Assembly (NCBI GenBank): GCA_016938875.1
Contig: JAFGTV010000047.1
Location: 1 to 64,000 of the forward strand
Reading direction: 5' to 3'
DNA: 64,000 bases
From: Paracoccaceae bacterium
GTDB taxonomy: Bacteria > Pseudomonadota > Alphaproteobacteria > Rhodobacterales > Rhodobacteraceae
Part shown: positions 37,553 to 47,391 of the stretch, piece by piece
Layout: the number at the start of each line of letters is the position of its first letter
Numbering within the stretch: the first letter of the stretch is position 1
Translations under genes and position numbers: made by a program
Notes under the pieces: model-generated
The model's input: the letters and a program-made list of their open reading frames with translations, nothing else
Database searches by the model: none
Told to the model about the DNA's origin: nothing

Positions 37553-38244
37553 TGAGCCAGCCCGAGCAACCGACCGTTCTGGTGGTCGAGGACGAGCCCG
37601 CCCAACGCGAGGTGCTGGCCTATAACCTGGGGGCCGAGGGCTTTACCGTGGCGCGCGCCGAGAATGGCGAAGAGGCGCTCTTGCTGGTCGACGAACTGGC
37701 CCCGGACCTCATCGTTCTGGACTGGATGCTGCCGTCGGTGTCGGGGATCGAGGTGTGCCGGCGGCTGAAATCGCGCCAGGACACCCGCGGCATACCGATC
37801 ATCATGCTGTCAGCCCGCGCCGAAGAGGTGGACCGGGTGAGGGGGCTGGAAACCGGCGCGGACGATTACGTCATCAAACCCTATTCGCTGGTGGAACTGA
37901 TGGCGCGGGTGCGCGCGCAACTGCGTCGCACACGGGCCGCCGCCGTCGGTCAGCGGCTGGAGTTCGAGGACATCGTACTGGACCCCGAAACCCACAAGGT
38001 GTTCCGCGCCGAGCAGACGTTGAAATTGGGACCAACCGAGTTTCGGCTGCTGTCGACCTTCATGGAAAAACCCGGCCGCGTCTGGAGCCGTGAGCAATTG
38101 CTCGACCGGGTGTGGGGGCGCGACATCTATGTCGACACGCGCACCGTGGATGTGCATATCGGCCGGCTGCGCAAGGCGCTGTGCCAACACGGCGGGGACG
38201 ATCCCGTGCGGACCGTGCGGGGCGCTGGATACGCCCTGGGATAA
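37552..38244 (+). CDS. phoB: Phosphate response regulator PhoB
   Basis: This 230-residue OmpR-type regulator has a receiver domain with acidic pocket EDE near residue 13 and phospho-acceptor Asp57. A winged-helix DNA-binding domain follows at about 128-228. ATG 37552 overlaps the phoU stop; a GTG directly before it is the alternative. It would bind the Pho box at 31941. It ends the cluster; a short AT-rich stretch with a CATAAT/ATTATG repeat follows. Confidence 0.94.
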   Translation: MSQPEQPTVLVVEDEPAQREVLAYNLGAEGFTVARAENGEEALLLVDELAPDLIVLDWMLPSVSGIEVCRRLKSRQDTRGIPIIMLSARAEEVDRVRGLETGADDYVIKPYSLVELMARVRAQLRRTRAAAVGQRLEFEDIVLDPETHKVFRAEQTLKLGPTEFRLLSTFMEKPGRVWSREQLLDRVWGRDIYVDTRTVDVHIGRLRKALCQHGGDDPVRTVRGAGYALG

Positions 38245-38323
38245 GTCGCATAATCAGTATTATGTTAATTACGCGGATGGTATCCAATAGGCGAAACCGC
38301 CCCACGATGGTGCGCCACCCCCC

Positions 38324-39505
38324 TCAGACCACGGCCTTTTCCAGGAATGGACGGTTCTGCGCGATACGCTCTGGCCCCAGGTCGGACAGATCCAGGCTGC
38401 GATAGCCCCCGTGCACGATCAACTCGGCAATGCCGCGGCCCATGGCGGGTGCCTGTTGCAACCCGTGCCCGGAAAACCCGTTCATCACGTAAAGGTTCGC
38501 CAGGCCCGGCCAGCGACCGACGATCGCGTTCTGATCAAGCGTGTTGAACGCGTAATGCCCGGCCCAGGCGCGCAGCACCTTGACCGCGTCAAAGCCCGGC
38601 GCGCGGGCGTAAAGCTGTTCCCAGATCACATCCTCGAAAAGATGCCAGTCGGGCTCGAAATCCTGCGGGTCCGCCGGGCCATCGGATTCGGGCACCGTGG
38701 CGGTGATCCAGTGCGGCCCCTCGGGACGCAGGTAAAACCCGCGATGATCGACCATCAGCGGCGCGCCGGGCACCCGGACATTCGGCGCGTCAATCACGAA
38801 AACGGTTCTTTTACGGGGTTCTACGGGCATATCCTCATCCGCCATGCGCATCAGCTGCGCGGCAGAGGTGCCCGCGGCATTGATCACCGCGCCAGCCGTG
38901 ATCCGCGCCCCCGATGCCAGCCCCAGCGCCGTGATCCGGTCGCCCTGACGCACCATCCCCGTGACCCGGTCGCTCAGGCATGTCACGCCTGCCCGCCGCG
39001 CCGCGCCGCGCAGGCCCGCCAGCAACCCCATGTTGTCGAACCAGCCCTCGCCGTGCGGCCCGAAACTGGCCAGCACCACGTCGGACGTATCCAGATGGGC
39101 AAACCGCGCGGCAAGCTCGGCGCCACTCCACAGTTGGGTCTGCGCGCCTTGGGCGTGCTGCACCGCGTGGGCGGCCCGCATCGCGCTGGCCGCCGCGTCG
39201 CTGCCGGCCAGGAAAAGATAGCCGTTTTCCTGGAATCCCAAATCGCACGGATCGGCGGCGGAGCCAATCTCGGCGGGGAAATTGGATATGAAATCAAATC
39301 CGTATTGCGATATCTTGACGTTGATGGGCGTGCTGAACTGCTGCCGGATCGAGGCCACGGAAAGCGCGGTCGAGGATCTGTGAAAGCTCGGCTCCGCCTC
39401 GATCAGCGCGATGCGCAGCCCCGGGTCCAACCGCGACAGCCAATACGCCGCCGAGGCCCCCATGACCGCCCCGCCGACAATCGCAATGTCATAAACCTGC
39501 TGCAT
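38324..39505 (-). CDS. FAD-dependent amine/sarcosine oxidoreductase (DAO family)
   Basis: This 393-residue flavoprotein has the N-terminal FAD-binding GGAVMGASAAYW and the DAO-fold pattern of sarcosine, glycine and D-amino acid oxidases, with a conserved GHYAFNTLDQNAIVG near the end. The ATG at 39505 has GAGGTGG upstream. It is alone and divergent from the LuxR gene. Substrate is not determinable; an N-methyl or D-amino acid is typical. Confidence 0.85.
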   Translation of the reverse strand: MQQVYDIAIVGGAVMGASAAYWLSRLDPGLRIALIEAEPSFHRSSTALSVASIRQQFSTPINVKISQYGFDFISNFPAEIGSAADPCDLGFQENGYLFLAGSDAAASAMRAAHAVQHAQGAQTQLWSGAELAARFAHLDTSDVVLASFGPHGEGWFDNMGLLAGLRGAARRAGVTCLSDRVTGMVRQGDRITALGLASGARITAGAVINAAGTSAAQLMRMADEDMPVEPRKRTVFVIDAPNVRVPGAPLMVDHRGFYLRPEGPHWITATVPESDGPADPQDFEPDWHLFEDVIWEQLYARAPGFDAVKVLRAWAGHYAFNTLDQNAIVGRWPGLANLYVMNGFSGHGLQQAPAMGRGIAELIVHGGYRSLDLSDLGPERIAQNRPFLEKAVV

Positions 39506-39626
39506 TGGCCCACCTCGCCCCACCCTTACCCGCCGCTTTTACCCCGCACAGCGCGCGCGGCAAAGCACGTCCTCTCGACAGCGCGGACCGTTTCAGCATA
39601 ACATCCGCAAAGCCACGGAAACCGGC

Positions 39627-40436
39627 ATGCCCCCGATAGAACGCTCGAAAATCGCGCCCCCAGCGCCGTCCGCGGACCAGGCGGCGATCCTGGAACATCT
39701 GTCGCGCCTGATCGGTGCGCGCACCATCGAAGAGTTGTGGTCGCTGCACACCCGCAAGATGGCCGAATACGGGTTCGATCGACTGATTTACGGCTTTACC
39801 CGGTTTCGCACCGCGAATTCCTTTGGCGACCCCGAAGATTTCGTCGTGATGTCAAACCATTGCACCGAGTATGTGCGCCAGTTCATCGACCAGGGTCTTT
39901 ATAAGAATGCGCCGATGGTGCAATGGGCGGCGCGCCATGACGGCGTGTGCAGCTGGCGTCTGATCGCCGACTGGGCCGCGCGCGGCACGCTCAGCCCCGA
40001 GGAACACGCGGTGGTGGAGTTTAACCGCTCGATGGATGTGCTGGCCGGGTACACGATCAGTTTTACCGAGATTTCGGTGCGTTCAAAGGGGGCGATCGGG
40101 TTGACGGCGCGGCGTGACCTGGATCAGGACGCCGTTGACGCGATCTGGCAGAGCCATGGCAAGGATCTGCTGCTGATGAACGATGTGATGCATCTCAAGG
40201 TGCACAACCTGCCCTATACCGCCACGCGCCGCCCCCTGACCAAGCGGCAGAGCGAAGTGCTGGAATGGGTCGGCGACGGCAAGACAACACAGGACATCGC
40301 CACGATCCTGGGCGTCACCCAGGCCACGGTGGAAAAGCACCTGCGCCTGGCGCGCGAGGGGCTGGATGTCGAAACCACCGCGCAGGCCGTTCTGAAAGCG
40401 TGGTTTCAGAACCAGATCTTTACCGCCCCGCGCTGA
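39627..40436 (+). CDS. LuxR-family solo regulator with autoinducer-binding-like domain
   Basis: This 269-residue regulator has an N-terminal autoinducer-binding-type domain (about 20-185) and a C-terminal LuxR helix-turn-helix starting LTKRQSEVLEWVGDGKT near residue 195. No luxI synthase is adjacent, so it is a solo. Where AHL receptors have a conserved Asp-Pro (DPV), this protein reads YKNAPMV, suggesting an altered or lost lactone contact. Its target may include the divergent FAD oxidoreductase. The ATG lacks a strong ribosome site. Confidence 0.82.
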   Translation: MPPIERSKIAPPAPSADQAAILEHLSRLIGARTIEELWSLHTRKMAEYGFDRLIYGFTRFRTANSFGDPEDFVVMSNHCTEYVRQFIDQGLYKNAPMVQWAARHDGVCSWRLIADWAARGTLSPEEHAVVEFNRSMDVLAGYTISFTEISVRSKGAIGLTARRDLDQDAVDAIWQSHGKDLLLMNDVMHLKVHNLPYTATRRPLTKRQSEVLEWVGDGKTTQDIATILGVTQATVEKHLRLAREGLDVETTAQAVLKAWFQNQIFTAPR

Positions 40437-40822
40437 TCCCCCGTGACATATCCGGCATGTGAGTAGGGAATACCTGACTTTCCCTCCCGTGCCGCAGCAG
40501 GCAGGCTGTCGACGTTCCGTGAGTGGTGACTTTGGTCAAGGAACTTGGGCCGTCGCGGCTTCGCGATTTCGATTTCGCGGCGGCCTGTCCGGGAAACCGG
40601 CCTCTGGCCCGCGGGCGTATAGTCCGCCGCGTGGGCCGGTGTTTTTTTCCGCGTTTGTCCTCATCCCCGAGTGTGGCGCGTTAAAGAACGGAGCGGCGCG
40701 GTCCTGCGGGGGCGCGCCGCCTCTGTTCCAAGGCCCCTGCCCCGGCCAAACCCGTCTTGCCAAAGAAAAACGGCGCCGCCCGCAGGCCGCGCCGTTTTCC
40801 CACTCATCGGCCCGGGCTGGGA
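40437..40822. other. Intergenic between luxR solo and tsf
   Basis: This 386-base gap has no convincing gene. An imperfect two-part palindrome follows the LuxR stop: CGGCA/TGCCG (40453-40457 with 40490-40494) enclosing AGGGAA/TTCCCT (40465-40470 with 40480-40485). It may act as a bidirectional end signal. The right end holds the intrinsic terminator of tsf. Confidence 0.5.
40761..40798 (-). terminator. Rho-independent terminator of rpsB-tsf
   Basis: A perfect ten-base stem, AAAACGGCGC (40767-40776) with GCGCCGTTTT (40789-40798), and a 12-base loop lie just beyond the tsf stop. Read on the minus strand, the stem is followed by TTTTTCTTTG. This is a textbook intrinsic terminator. Confidence 0.92.
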
Positions 40823-41701
40823 TCAGCCCTTGTTGGCGACCTTGGCCACCTCGGCGGCAAAGTCCTCTTCGGCCTTCTCGATGCCTTCGCCGACCTCAAG
40901 CCGGACAAAGCCGGTGATCGTGGCGCCAGCCTCTTTCGCGGCGGCCTCGACGGTCAGATCGGGATTGACCACAAAGGCCTGCCCCAGCAGCGTGACATCG
41001 GCGAGGAACTTCTTCATCCGCCCCTCGATCATCTTTTCGATGACCTGCTCGGGCTTGCCGCTTTCGCGGGCGATGTCGATTTGCACCTGGCGCTCTTTCT
41101 CGACCACGGCCGGGTCCAGATCGTCAGCGCCCAGCGAGGCCGGGTTCGCCGCGGCGACGTGCATCGCAACCTGACGGCCGAACGCCTCGTCGCCACCGGT
41201 CAGCGCGACCAGCACGCCGATCTTGCCCATGCCGGGGGCGGCGGCGTTGTGGACATAGGACACAACCGTGTCGCCCTCCAGCCGGGCCATGCGGCGCAGT
41301 GCCATGTTCTCGCCGATGGTGGCGATCTTGGCGGTCAGCGTGTCGGCAACGGATTTGCCATCCACATCGGCCGCGTTCAGCGCGTCCAGATCGGTCACCC
41401 CGATCGCCGCCTTGGCAAAGCTGGCCACCATGTTCTGGAAGTCGGCGTTCTTGGCGACGAAATCGGTTTCCGAGTTCACCTCGACCGCGACGCCCGCGCC
41501 ATCCGTCACCTCGACGGCCACCAGGCCCTCGGCGGCGGTGCGGCCGGATTTCTTGGCGGCCTTGGCCAGGCCCTTGGTGCGCAGCCAGTCGATTGCCGCC
41601 TCCATGTCGCCATCGGTCTCGGTCAGCGCCTTCTTGGCGTCCATCATGCCTGCGCCGGTCGTGTCGCGCAGTTCCTTCACCATTGCAGCGGTGATTGCCA
41701 T
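40823..41701 (-). CDS. tsf: Elongation factor Ts
   Basis: This 292-residue factor exchanges GDP for GTP on EF-Tu. It opens with the usual [19 protein letters not shown] helix-turn motif, followed by the core domain containing SETDFVAKN (about 79-87). Length is normal. It is the second gene of the classic rpsB-tsf unit, with a strong GC hairpin between the two genes and a terminator just after. Confidence 0.97.
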   Translation of the reverse strand: MAITAAMVKELRDTTGAGMMDAKKALTETDGDMEAAIDWLRTKGLAKAAKKSGRTAAEGLVAVEVTDGAGVAVEVNSETDFVAKNADFQNMVASFAKAAIGVTDLDALNAADVDGKSVADTLTAKIATIGENMALRRMARLEGDTVVSYVHNAAAPGMGKIGVLVALTGGDEAFGRQVAMHVAAANPASLGADDLDPAVVEKERQVQIDIARESGKPEQVIEKMIEGRMKKFLADVTLLGQAFVVNPDLTVEAAAKEAGATITGFVRLEVGEGIEKAEEDFAAEVAKVANKG

Positions 41702-41733
41702 AGCTCGGCTCTCCTCGATTTCATAAATACGCT

Positions 41734-41759
41734 CCGGGCGCGGTTGTGCCCGCGCCCGG
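41734..41759 (-). promoter_or_regulatory. GC-rich hairpin between rpsB and tsf
   Basis: A perfect ten-base inverted repeat, CCGGGCGCGG (41734-41743) with CCGCGCCCGG (41750-41759), has a six-base loop. There is no U-run on the minus strand after it, so it is not an intrinsic terminator. A partial attenuator, RNase processing site or mRNA stabiliser between the two genes is likely. Confidence 0.6.
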
Positions 41760-41781
41760 TATCAAACCCGTGACAGGGGGA

Positions 41782-42558
41782 TCAGGCCTCGGCCGTCTCC
41801 GCGGCCTCGGTCACCAGTTCCTCGGCCGGGGCCTCTTCCAGCGCGCCGACATCGACACCGGCGGCGTCCATCTGGGCGCTCATCCCGTCCAGCGCCGCCC
41901 GGCTGACCAGATCGCAGTACAGCGCGATGGCACGGGCCGCGTCGTCATTGCCGGGGATGATGTAATCCACACCCGAGGGCGAGCAGTTGGTATCGACCAC
42001 GGCCACAACCGGGATGCCCAGCTTCTTGGCCTCGAGGATCGCCAGATCCTCTTTCTTGACGTCGATGATGAACAGCAGGTCCGGCAGACCGCCCATTTCG
42101 CGGATCCCGCCCAGGCTGGCCTGAAGTTTGGCCTGCTCGCGCTCGATGCCCAGACGCTCTTTCTTGGTCAGGCCCTCGGCGCCGCTCTCCATCTTCTCGT
42201 CGATCTCGTTGAGACGCTTGATCGACTGGGACACGGTTTTCCAGTTGGTCAGCGTGCCGCCCAGCCAACGGTGGTTCATGTAGTACTGCGCGCAACGCTC
42301 GGCGGCATCGGCCACCGGCTTTTGCGCCTGGCGCTTGGTGCCAACGAACAGGATACGCCCGCCGCGGGCCACGGTCTCGCGCACGACGTTCAGCGCGGCG
42401 TCCAGCATGGGCACCGTCTGGGTCAGGTCGAGGATGTGGATACCGTTGCGGTCGCCGTAGATGTATTCGGCCATGCGGGGATTCCACCGCTGGGTCTGGT
42501 GGCCGAAGTGAACGCCAGCTTCAAGCAGCTGACGCATGGAAAACTCGGGAAGCGCCAT
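41782..42558 (-). CDS. rpsB: 30S ribosomal protein S2
   Basis: This is a 258-residue ribosomal protein. The ATG at 42558, with AAAGGAAATGAC upstream, gives the standard opening [20 protein letters not shown]. The coiled-coil insert (about 100-150) and the ASN-type basic motifs are in place. An acidic C-terminal tail rich in Glu and Ala is present, as in other Rhodobacteraceae S2 proteins. It is transcribed with tsf. Confidence 0.97.
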   Translation of the reverse strand: MALPEFSMRQLLEAGVHFGHQTQRWNPRMAEYIYGDRNGIHILDLTQTVPMLDAALNVVRETVARGGRILFVGTKRQAQKPVADAAERCAQYYMNHRWLGGTLTNWKTVSQSIKRLNEIDEKMESGAEGLTKKERLGIEREQAKLQASLGGIREMGGLPDLLFIIDVKKEDLAILEAKKLGIPVVAVVDTNCSPSGVDYIIPGNDDAARAIALYCDLVSRAALDGMSAQMDAAGVDVGALEEAPAEELVTEAAETAEA

Positions 42559-42769
42559 GTCATTTCCTTTCCGGTTTGCGCCTGGGCGGGACGTTAAGGG
42601 CATGCGCCCAACCGGCGGACCGTTACGGGATGTCTCCCCGCAAGGCCCAGCCCCGCCTGTAGAAGTGTTGGCGCCTCTACCCCGTTTCGTTCCCCCGCGC
42701 AAGGGCTGCCCTTTCTTCTTGGCGAAAATACCCGAAATCCTGCCCCTTGCCACCGGCCCGCGCGCGGGT

Positions 42770-43681
42770 ATGACTACCTTCATGACCAGCTTGGCCCAAC
42801 CCGACATCCTGTGCATCGGCGCGCTCTTGTGGGACGTGATCGGCCGCGGCCCCGCGGCGATGGCGGCGGGCGACGACATGCCCGGACGGATCACCCGCAG
42901 GCCCGGCGGCGTGGCGCTGAACGTGGCCACGGCCCTGGCGCGTCACGGGCTGCGCCCCGCGCTGCTGGGGGCGGTGGGCCAGGATCCCGAGGGCGACGCG
43001 CTGATCGCGTGCTGCGCCGCCATCGGGCTGGAGACGGCGTATCTGCATCGCTCCGCCACCCATCCCACCGATATCTACATGGCCATCGAATCAGGCCAGA
43101 CCGTGCTGGCCGCCATCGCCGATGCCGCCGGGCTGGAGGCCGCGGGTGCCGCGATCCTGACCCCCCTGACCGAAGGGCCGCTGGGCACCGCGCAGGCGCC
43201 CTTTGGCGGCACGGTGGTGCTGGACGGCAACCTGACCGACGCGGGCCTGGCCGCGATTGCCACCGATCCGTGCTTTGCCGCGGCCGATCTGCGGGTGGCG
43301 CCTGCCAGCCCGGGCAAGGCGACGCGCATCGCGCCGCTGCTGTGTCATCCGCGCGCCACGATCTATGTCAACCGGGCCGAGGCCGGGCTGCTGGCCGGAC
43401 AGGGGTTTGCCGATGCGCCCCAGGCCGCGGCGGCCCTGCTGGGGCGCGGCGCCCGGCGGGTGCTGGTCACCGATGGGGCCGATGCCGCCGCCCTGGCCGG
43501 GCCCGATGGCGTGATCGTGCGCCGCCCCGCCCCGGTGCAGGTTGCCCATGTCACCGGCGCGGGCGACGCGCTGATGGCCGCCCATATCGCCGCCGAACGT
43601 GCCGGCGCGGCGCCCGGTGCGGCGCTTGAGGCTGCGTTGGGCGGGGCCGCGCGCCATGTCGCGGCGGGCCCGGCGGCATGA
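42770..43681 (+). CDS. psuK: Pseudouridine kinase (PfkB family)
   Basis: This 303-residue ribokinase-fold enzyme carries the C-terminal anion-hole motif [10 protein letters not shown] (about 257-266). Because the next gene is psuG, its job is very probably phosphorylation of pseudouridine to its 5'-phosphate. Starts at 42770 and 42782 are both possible; neither has a strong ribosome site. It diverges from rpsB. Its TGA overlaps the psuG ATG by four bases. Confidence 0.88.
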   Translation: MTTFMTSLAQPDILCIGALLWDVIGRGPAAMAAGDDMPGRITRRPGGVALNVATALARHGLRPALLGAVGQDPEGDALIACCAAIGLETAYLHRSATHPTDIYMAIESGQTVLAAIADAAGLEAAGAAILTPLTEGPLGTAQAPFGGTVVLDGNLTDAGLAAIATDPCFAAADLRVAPASPGKATRIAPLLCHPRATIYVNRAEAGLLAGQGFADAPQAAAALLGRGARRVLVTDGADAAALAGPDGVIVRRPAPVQVAHVTGAGDALMAAHIAAERAGAAPGAALEAALGGAARHVAAGPAA

Positions 43682-44580
43682 CCGGCGCACCCCTGACCCT
43701 GTCGCCCGAGGTGGCGCGCGCACGCGCCGCCGGCCAGCCGATCGTCGCGCTGGAAAGCACGATCATCACCCATGGCATGCCCTGGCCGCAGAACCTGGAG
43801 ACCGCCCGCCTGGTCGAGGCAGAGGTGCGCGCCGCCGGGGCCGTTCCCGCCACCATCGCGGTGATGGGCGGCACCATCCATATCGGGCTGGACGACGACG
43901 GGCTGGAGGCCCTGGCCCGGGCCCGCGACGTGGCCAAGCTCAGCCGGGCGGACCTGGCCGCGGGGCTGGCCCAGGGGATCACCGGGGCGACCACCGTGGC
44001 CGCCACGATGATCTGCGCGCATCTGGCGGGGATCTCGGTCTTTGCCACGGGCGGCATCGGCGGGGTGCATCGTGGCGCCGAGTCCAGCTTTGACATCTCC
44101 GCCGATCTGCACGAACTGGCCCAGACCCCGGTGACGGTGGTCGCGGCCGGGGCCAAGGCGATCCTCGATCTGCCCAAGACGCTGGAGGTTCTGGAAACCC
44201 TCGGCGTGCCGGTGATCGGTTATGGCACCGACGATTTCCCGGCCTTCTGGTCGCGCGCCTCGGGTCTGCGCGTTCCGCTGCGCATGGACAGCCCCGCCCG
44301 GATCGCCGCCGCCCACCGGATGCGCGCGCGACTGGGCCTGGCGGGGGGACAACTGGTCGCCAACCCGATCCCCGAGGCCGACGAGATCCCCCGCACCGAG
44401 ATCGCCCCGATCGTCGAGCAGGCCCTGGCCGAAACCGCCCATATCGCCGCCAAGGCCGTCACCCCCGCCCTGCTGGCCCACATCTACGAGTTGACCGGCG
44501 GCCGTTCGCTGACCGCCAATATCGCGCTGGTCAAGAACAACGCCCGCCTGGCCGCCGCCATCGCCGCCGAACTGGCCTAG
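43678..44580 (+). CDS. psuG: Pseudouridine-5'-phosphate glycosidase
   Basis: This 300-residue enzyme splits pseudouridine 5'-phosphate into ribose 5-phosphate and uracil (forming the C-C bond in reverse), which recycles nucleosides from RNA decay. The family blocks ALESTIITHGMPWP near residue 22, MGGTIHIG, and the lysine-containing GAKAILDLPKT are all in place. It is coupled to psuK by an ATGA overlap. No nucleoside transporter or regulator is next to the pair. Confidence 0.94.
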   Translation: MTGAPLTLSPEVARARAAGQPIVALESTIITHGMPWPQNLETARLVEAEVRAAGAVPATIAVMGGTIHIGLDDDGLEALARARDVAKLSRADLAAGLAQGITGATTVAATMICAHLAGISVFATGGIGGVHRGAESSFDISADLHELAQTPVTVVAAGAKAILDLPKTLEVLETLGVPVIGYGTDDFPAFWSRASGLRVPLRMDSPARIAAAHRMRARLGLAGGQLVANPIPEADEIPRTEIAPIVEQALAETAHIAAKAVTPALLAHIYELTGGRSLTANIALVKNNARLAAAIAAELA

Positions 44581-44686
44581 CGGCCCTCTTGCTGGCCTCG
44601 TGCTGCGGCAATCCGCCGGACTTGCCCGAGGCCGAAAACGCCCCATCGTTGGTCGCAAGATCGTGTGTCACGACAGGAGGATCGCC

Positions 44687-45241
44687 ATGTCCCGCCCGTT
44701 GGTTTTGGCCCTTTCGCTCGGCCTGGCCGCCGCCCTGCCCGCCAGCGCCCAAGTTCCCGAAATGCCCAATCTCCCCCCCAACTAGGAGGTGCCGATGACC
44801 GCCCCGCTGCCCGAGGGTCAGACGGCGCTGGACCCGGCCGCGTTGGATATCTCGGGGGCGTGGATTTACACCAGCACCAATCACGTCGTGCTGTCTTGCG
44901 ATTTTCCGGCCCCGCCGGGCCCGGATATGTCCGGCCACATGGAGATCGCCGAGATCGGCGGCGGCGCGGTCAGCCTGACGCTGGTGACCGGGGCAACATG
45001 CTCTCCCGATACGATGTGCATTTTCGACGGGGCCATCGTGGGCAACGTGCTGAACGTGGCCAACAGCGCCACGGTCGACAATGAGGGCGGCGTGGCCAGC
45101 AACGGGTTGTCGCTGATCTTTACCGCGCCGGATCGTGGCCTGGGCTCGGGCGTGTCGAGCTATGTCCACCCCGAGGGGTATCGCTGCAACTGGGGCTATT
45201 CGGTCACCCTGCGCCGCCCCGTCCCGGGCGAAGTGTACTGA
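44687..45241 (+). pseudogene. Exported protein gene split by an in-frame TAG
   Basis: An AGGAGG site and the ATG at 44687 open a 32-residue frame that is a full signal peptide (core LALSLGLAAALPASAQ) and then stops at TAG 44783-44785. The same frame continues to 45241. An internal ATG at 44795, five bases after AGGAGG, would give a 148-residue protein with three or four cysteines but no signal peptide. The parts look like one exported protein with a nonsense change between the signal and the mature domain. A two-gene reading is possible, since the stop overlaps a ribosome site. I do not recognise the mature domain. Confidence 0.65.
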
Positions 45242-45384
45242 ATAAGCGCCGAAATGACAGGCAGCCCGGCGCAGGATTGCCGGTGCGCAGCGCAAAGAGT
45301 GCAAAAATCGTCATTCTGCGCCGCAGCGTTATTGTAGTGTTGCATCCAAGGGCCTAGCTAAAAGCGGCAACCAGGACCGCGGTG

Positions 45385-46128
45385 ATGTTCGAACAAAAAA
45401 ACCTACCCCACGACACCCCCGACCCGCAGCCGCGCCATTTCTGGCGGGCGCTGTTCGGGCGCTTGCGCAACAATTTCCTGACCGGGCTGGTGGTGATCGC
45501 CCCGATGGGGCTGACGGTCTGGCTGTTCTGGACGCTGACAGGGTGGATCGACGGATTCGTGATGCCGTTCATCCCGATCCGGTTCCAGCCCCAGCACTAT
45601 ATCGGAATCGATGTGCGCGGTCTGGGCGTCATCTTCTTCCTGATCTTCACGCTGTTGATGGGCTGGGCGGCCAAGGGCCTGATCGGGCGGTCGTTCATCG
45701 CCTGGGGCGAGCGGATGGTGGACCGGATGCCGGTCGTGCGTTCGGTCTATAACGGGCTGAAGCAGATCGCCGAAACGGTGTTCGCCAAATCCGAAACCAG
45801 CTTTGACCGGGCCTGCCTGGTGGAATACCCGCGCCCCGGAATGTGGGCCGTCGGCTTTATCTCGACCCGCGCCAAGGGCGAGGTCAGCCGCGTGATCCCG
45901 CGCGAAGAGCAGATCGTATCGGTCTTTCTGCCCACCACGCCGAACCCGACCTCGGGCTTTTTGCTGTTCGTCCCGCTGAGCGACGTCATCGCGCTGGACA
46001 TGAGCGTGGAAGAGGCCGCCAAACTGGTGATCTCGGCCGGGCTCGTCTCGCCCGAGGACCGGGCAGCCATCGCCGCGGACCCGACCGCGCTGAGCGACTT
46101 GGCCGCGCGCCAGAAAATCGGCGCCTGA
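45385..46128 (+). CDS. DUF502-family membrane protein
   Basis: This 247-residue protein matches DUF502, with two membrane segments (about 30-55 and 78-100) and a conserved soluble part including MPVVRSVYNGLKQI. Its function is unknown, though it occurs in many bacteria and chloroplasts. A GTG three bases upstream is an alternative start. The last 30 residues form an Ala-rich tail. It ends six bases before the LysE-type gene, suggesting a shared transcript. Confidence 0.88.
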   Translation: MFEQKNLPHDTPDPQPRHFWRALFGRLRNNFLTGLVVIAPMGLTVWLFWTLTGWIDGFVMPFIPIRFQPQHYIGIDVRGLGVIFFLIFTLLMGWAAKGLIGRSFIAWGERMVDRMPVVRSVYNGLKQIAETVFAKSETSFDRACLVEYPRPGMWAVGFISTRAKGEVSRVIPREEQIVSVFLPTTPNPTSGFLLFVPLSDVIALDMSVEEAAKLVISAGLVSPEDRAAIAADPTALSDLAARQKIGA

Positions 46129-46134
46129 GCCCGA

Positions 46135-46743
46135 ATGCTGGGGCCTGCCGCGACAGGCTTTGCCACATCCTTGTCCTTGATCCTGGCGATCGGCGCGCAG
46201 AATGCCTTTGTGCTGCGCCAGGGATTGCTGCGCCAGCATGTGTTCTGGCTGTGTCTGTTTTGCGGGGCGTCCGACGCGGTGCTGATCACGGCGGGCGTTG
46301 TGGGGTTCGGGGCCTTGTCGCACACCCTGCCCTGGCTGCCCATGGCGCTGGCCCTGGGGGGCGCGGCGTTCCTGTTCCTGTACGGCGCCCTGCGCCTGCG
46401 CGCGGCCTGGCGCGGGGGGCAAACGCTCGCGGTTACGGGGCGCGACGGCACGGTATGGCACGTGCTGGGGGCCGCCGCCGCCCTGACCTGGCTGAACCCG
46501 CATGTCTATCTCGACACGCTGGGCCTGATCGGCGCGGTCTCGGCCCAATATGTCGCGCCCGGCGCACGATTGGGATTTGGCCTGGGGGCGGTCGCGGCCT
46601 CGGTCCTGTTTTTCTTTGCCCTGGGCTATGGCGCCCGCCTATTGGCGCCCCTGATGGCCAACCCGCGCGCCTGGCGGGTGCTCGACCTGGGGATAGCGGC
46701 GCTGATGTGGACGATCGCGGCCAAGCTTTTGACAACCCTCTGA
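46135..46743 (+). CDS. LysE/ArgO-family amino acid exporter
   Basis: This 202-residue inner-membrane protein has about six hydrophobic segments. It carries the family phrases SLSLILAIGAQNAFVLRQGL near the start and NPHVYLDT in the second half. ArgO/LysE members export arginine or lysine. It follows the DUF502 gene by six bases. Substrate is inferred from the family only. Confidence 0.9.
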   Translation: MLGPAATGFATSLSLILAIGAQNAFVLRQGLLRQHVFWLCLFCGASDAVLITAGVVGFGALSHTLPWLPMALALGGAAFLFLYGALRLRAAWRGGQTLAVTGRDGTVWHVLGAAAALTWLNPHVYLDTLGLIGAVSAQYVAPGARLGFGLGAVAASVLFFFALGYGARLLAPLMANPRAWRVLDLGIAALMWTIAAKLLTTL

Positions 46744-47153
46744 CGACACCCAAAGGCCGTGCCCGATCCTGAAGTCCGTGTATCGCGTTGGGCAACACCG
46801 CGCCGCCGCACCGGGTTCAGCATCCGCCAGCTATACAATCAGGGCGCGAAGTGTGCGCCGCGCCGGACCTGCGTCAAAAAAGTGGTTTAGCTTTTCCATC
46901 CCGCGTGCAAAGGTCGTTCCATCGGTGCAGAAACGGGTCATAAGAACCTGTAATAAATTAAAAAACCAAACTCGGCGGAATCGTCCAACCTGGAGCGTTG
47001 TCAACCCTGGGGCCGCAGGTGCGTGGTGCAACCCACGACGCGCCCCAAGGCAAGAGACCCAGACCGGGGCAAAGATGGTGAAAGACCGGACGGGTCTATC
47101 CAGCGTGGGCGCATATCGCCGCTATTGCGATCATTAAAGAGGACTGCCTTATC
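46744..47153. other. Intergenic, promoter region of the small exported peptide
   Basis: This 410-base region has no recognised gene. A low-GC tract near 46945-46975 (TAATAAATTAAAAAA) stands out and may hold a promoter or an upstream element for the peptide gene at 47154. A small CGTGG/CCACG hairpin is near 47024. Confidence 0.4.
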
Positions 47154-47381
47154 ATGAAGAAAACACTCCTGACCGCCGCGCTGTGCATCGGCGTCGCCGT
47201 CCCAGCCCTTGCCGCCCCCGAGGCCCAGCCGATGGTCTCGCGCGATACCATCGTCGCGGACACCGCGGCCTCGTCCGCTGGCATCCTCGTGCCGATCGTC
47301 GCGCTGATCATGTTCGCCCTGGTCGCCAAGGGCGGCTCTCACAGGGCGTCGCTGCCCTCGGCGCCCTCGAATCTGCAGTAA
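47154..47381 (+). CDS. Small exported single-pass membrane peptide
   Basis: This 75-residue protein has a clear signal peptide (MKKTLLTAALCIGVAVPALA, cut near residue 20). A second hydrophobic helix spans about 44-60 and is followed by a short hydrophilic tail. I do not recognise the family; similar peptides are common in Rhodobacteraceae. Tandem hairpins with a T-run follow it. Its own promoter and terminator suggest a monocistronic, strongly expressed gene. Confidence 0.7.
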   Translation: MKKTLLTAALCIGVAVPALAAPEAQPMVSRDTIVADTAASSAGILVPIVALIMFALVAKGGSHRASLPSAPSNLQ

Positions 47382-47391
47382 GGCGAACATC

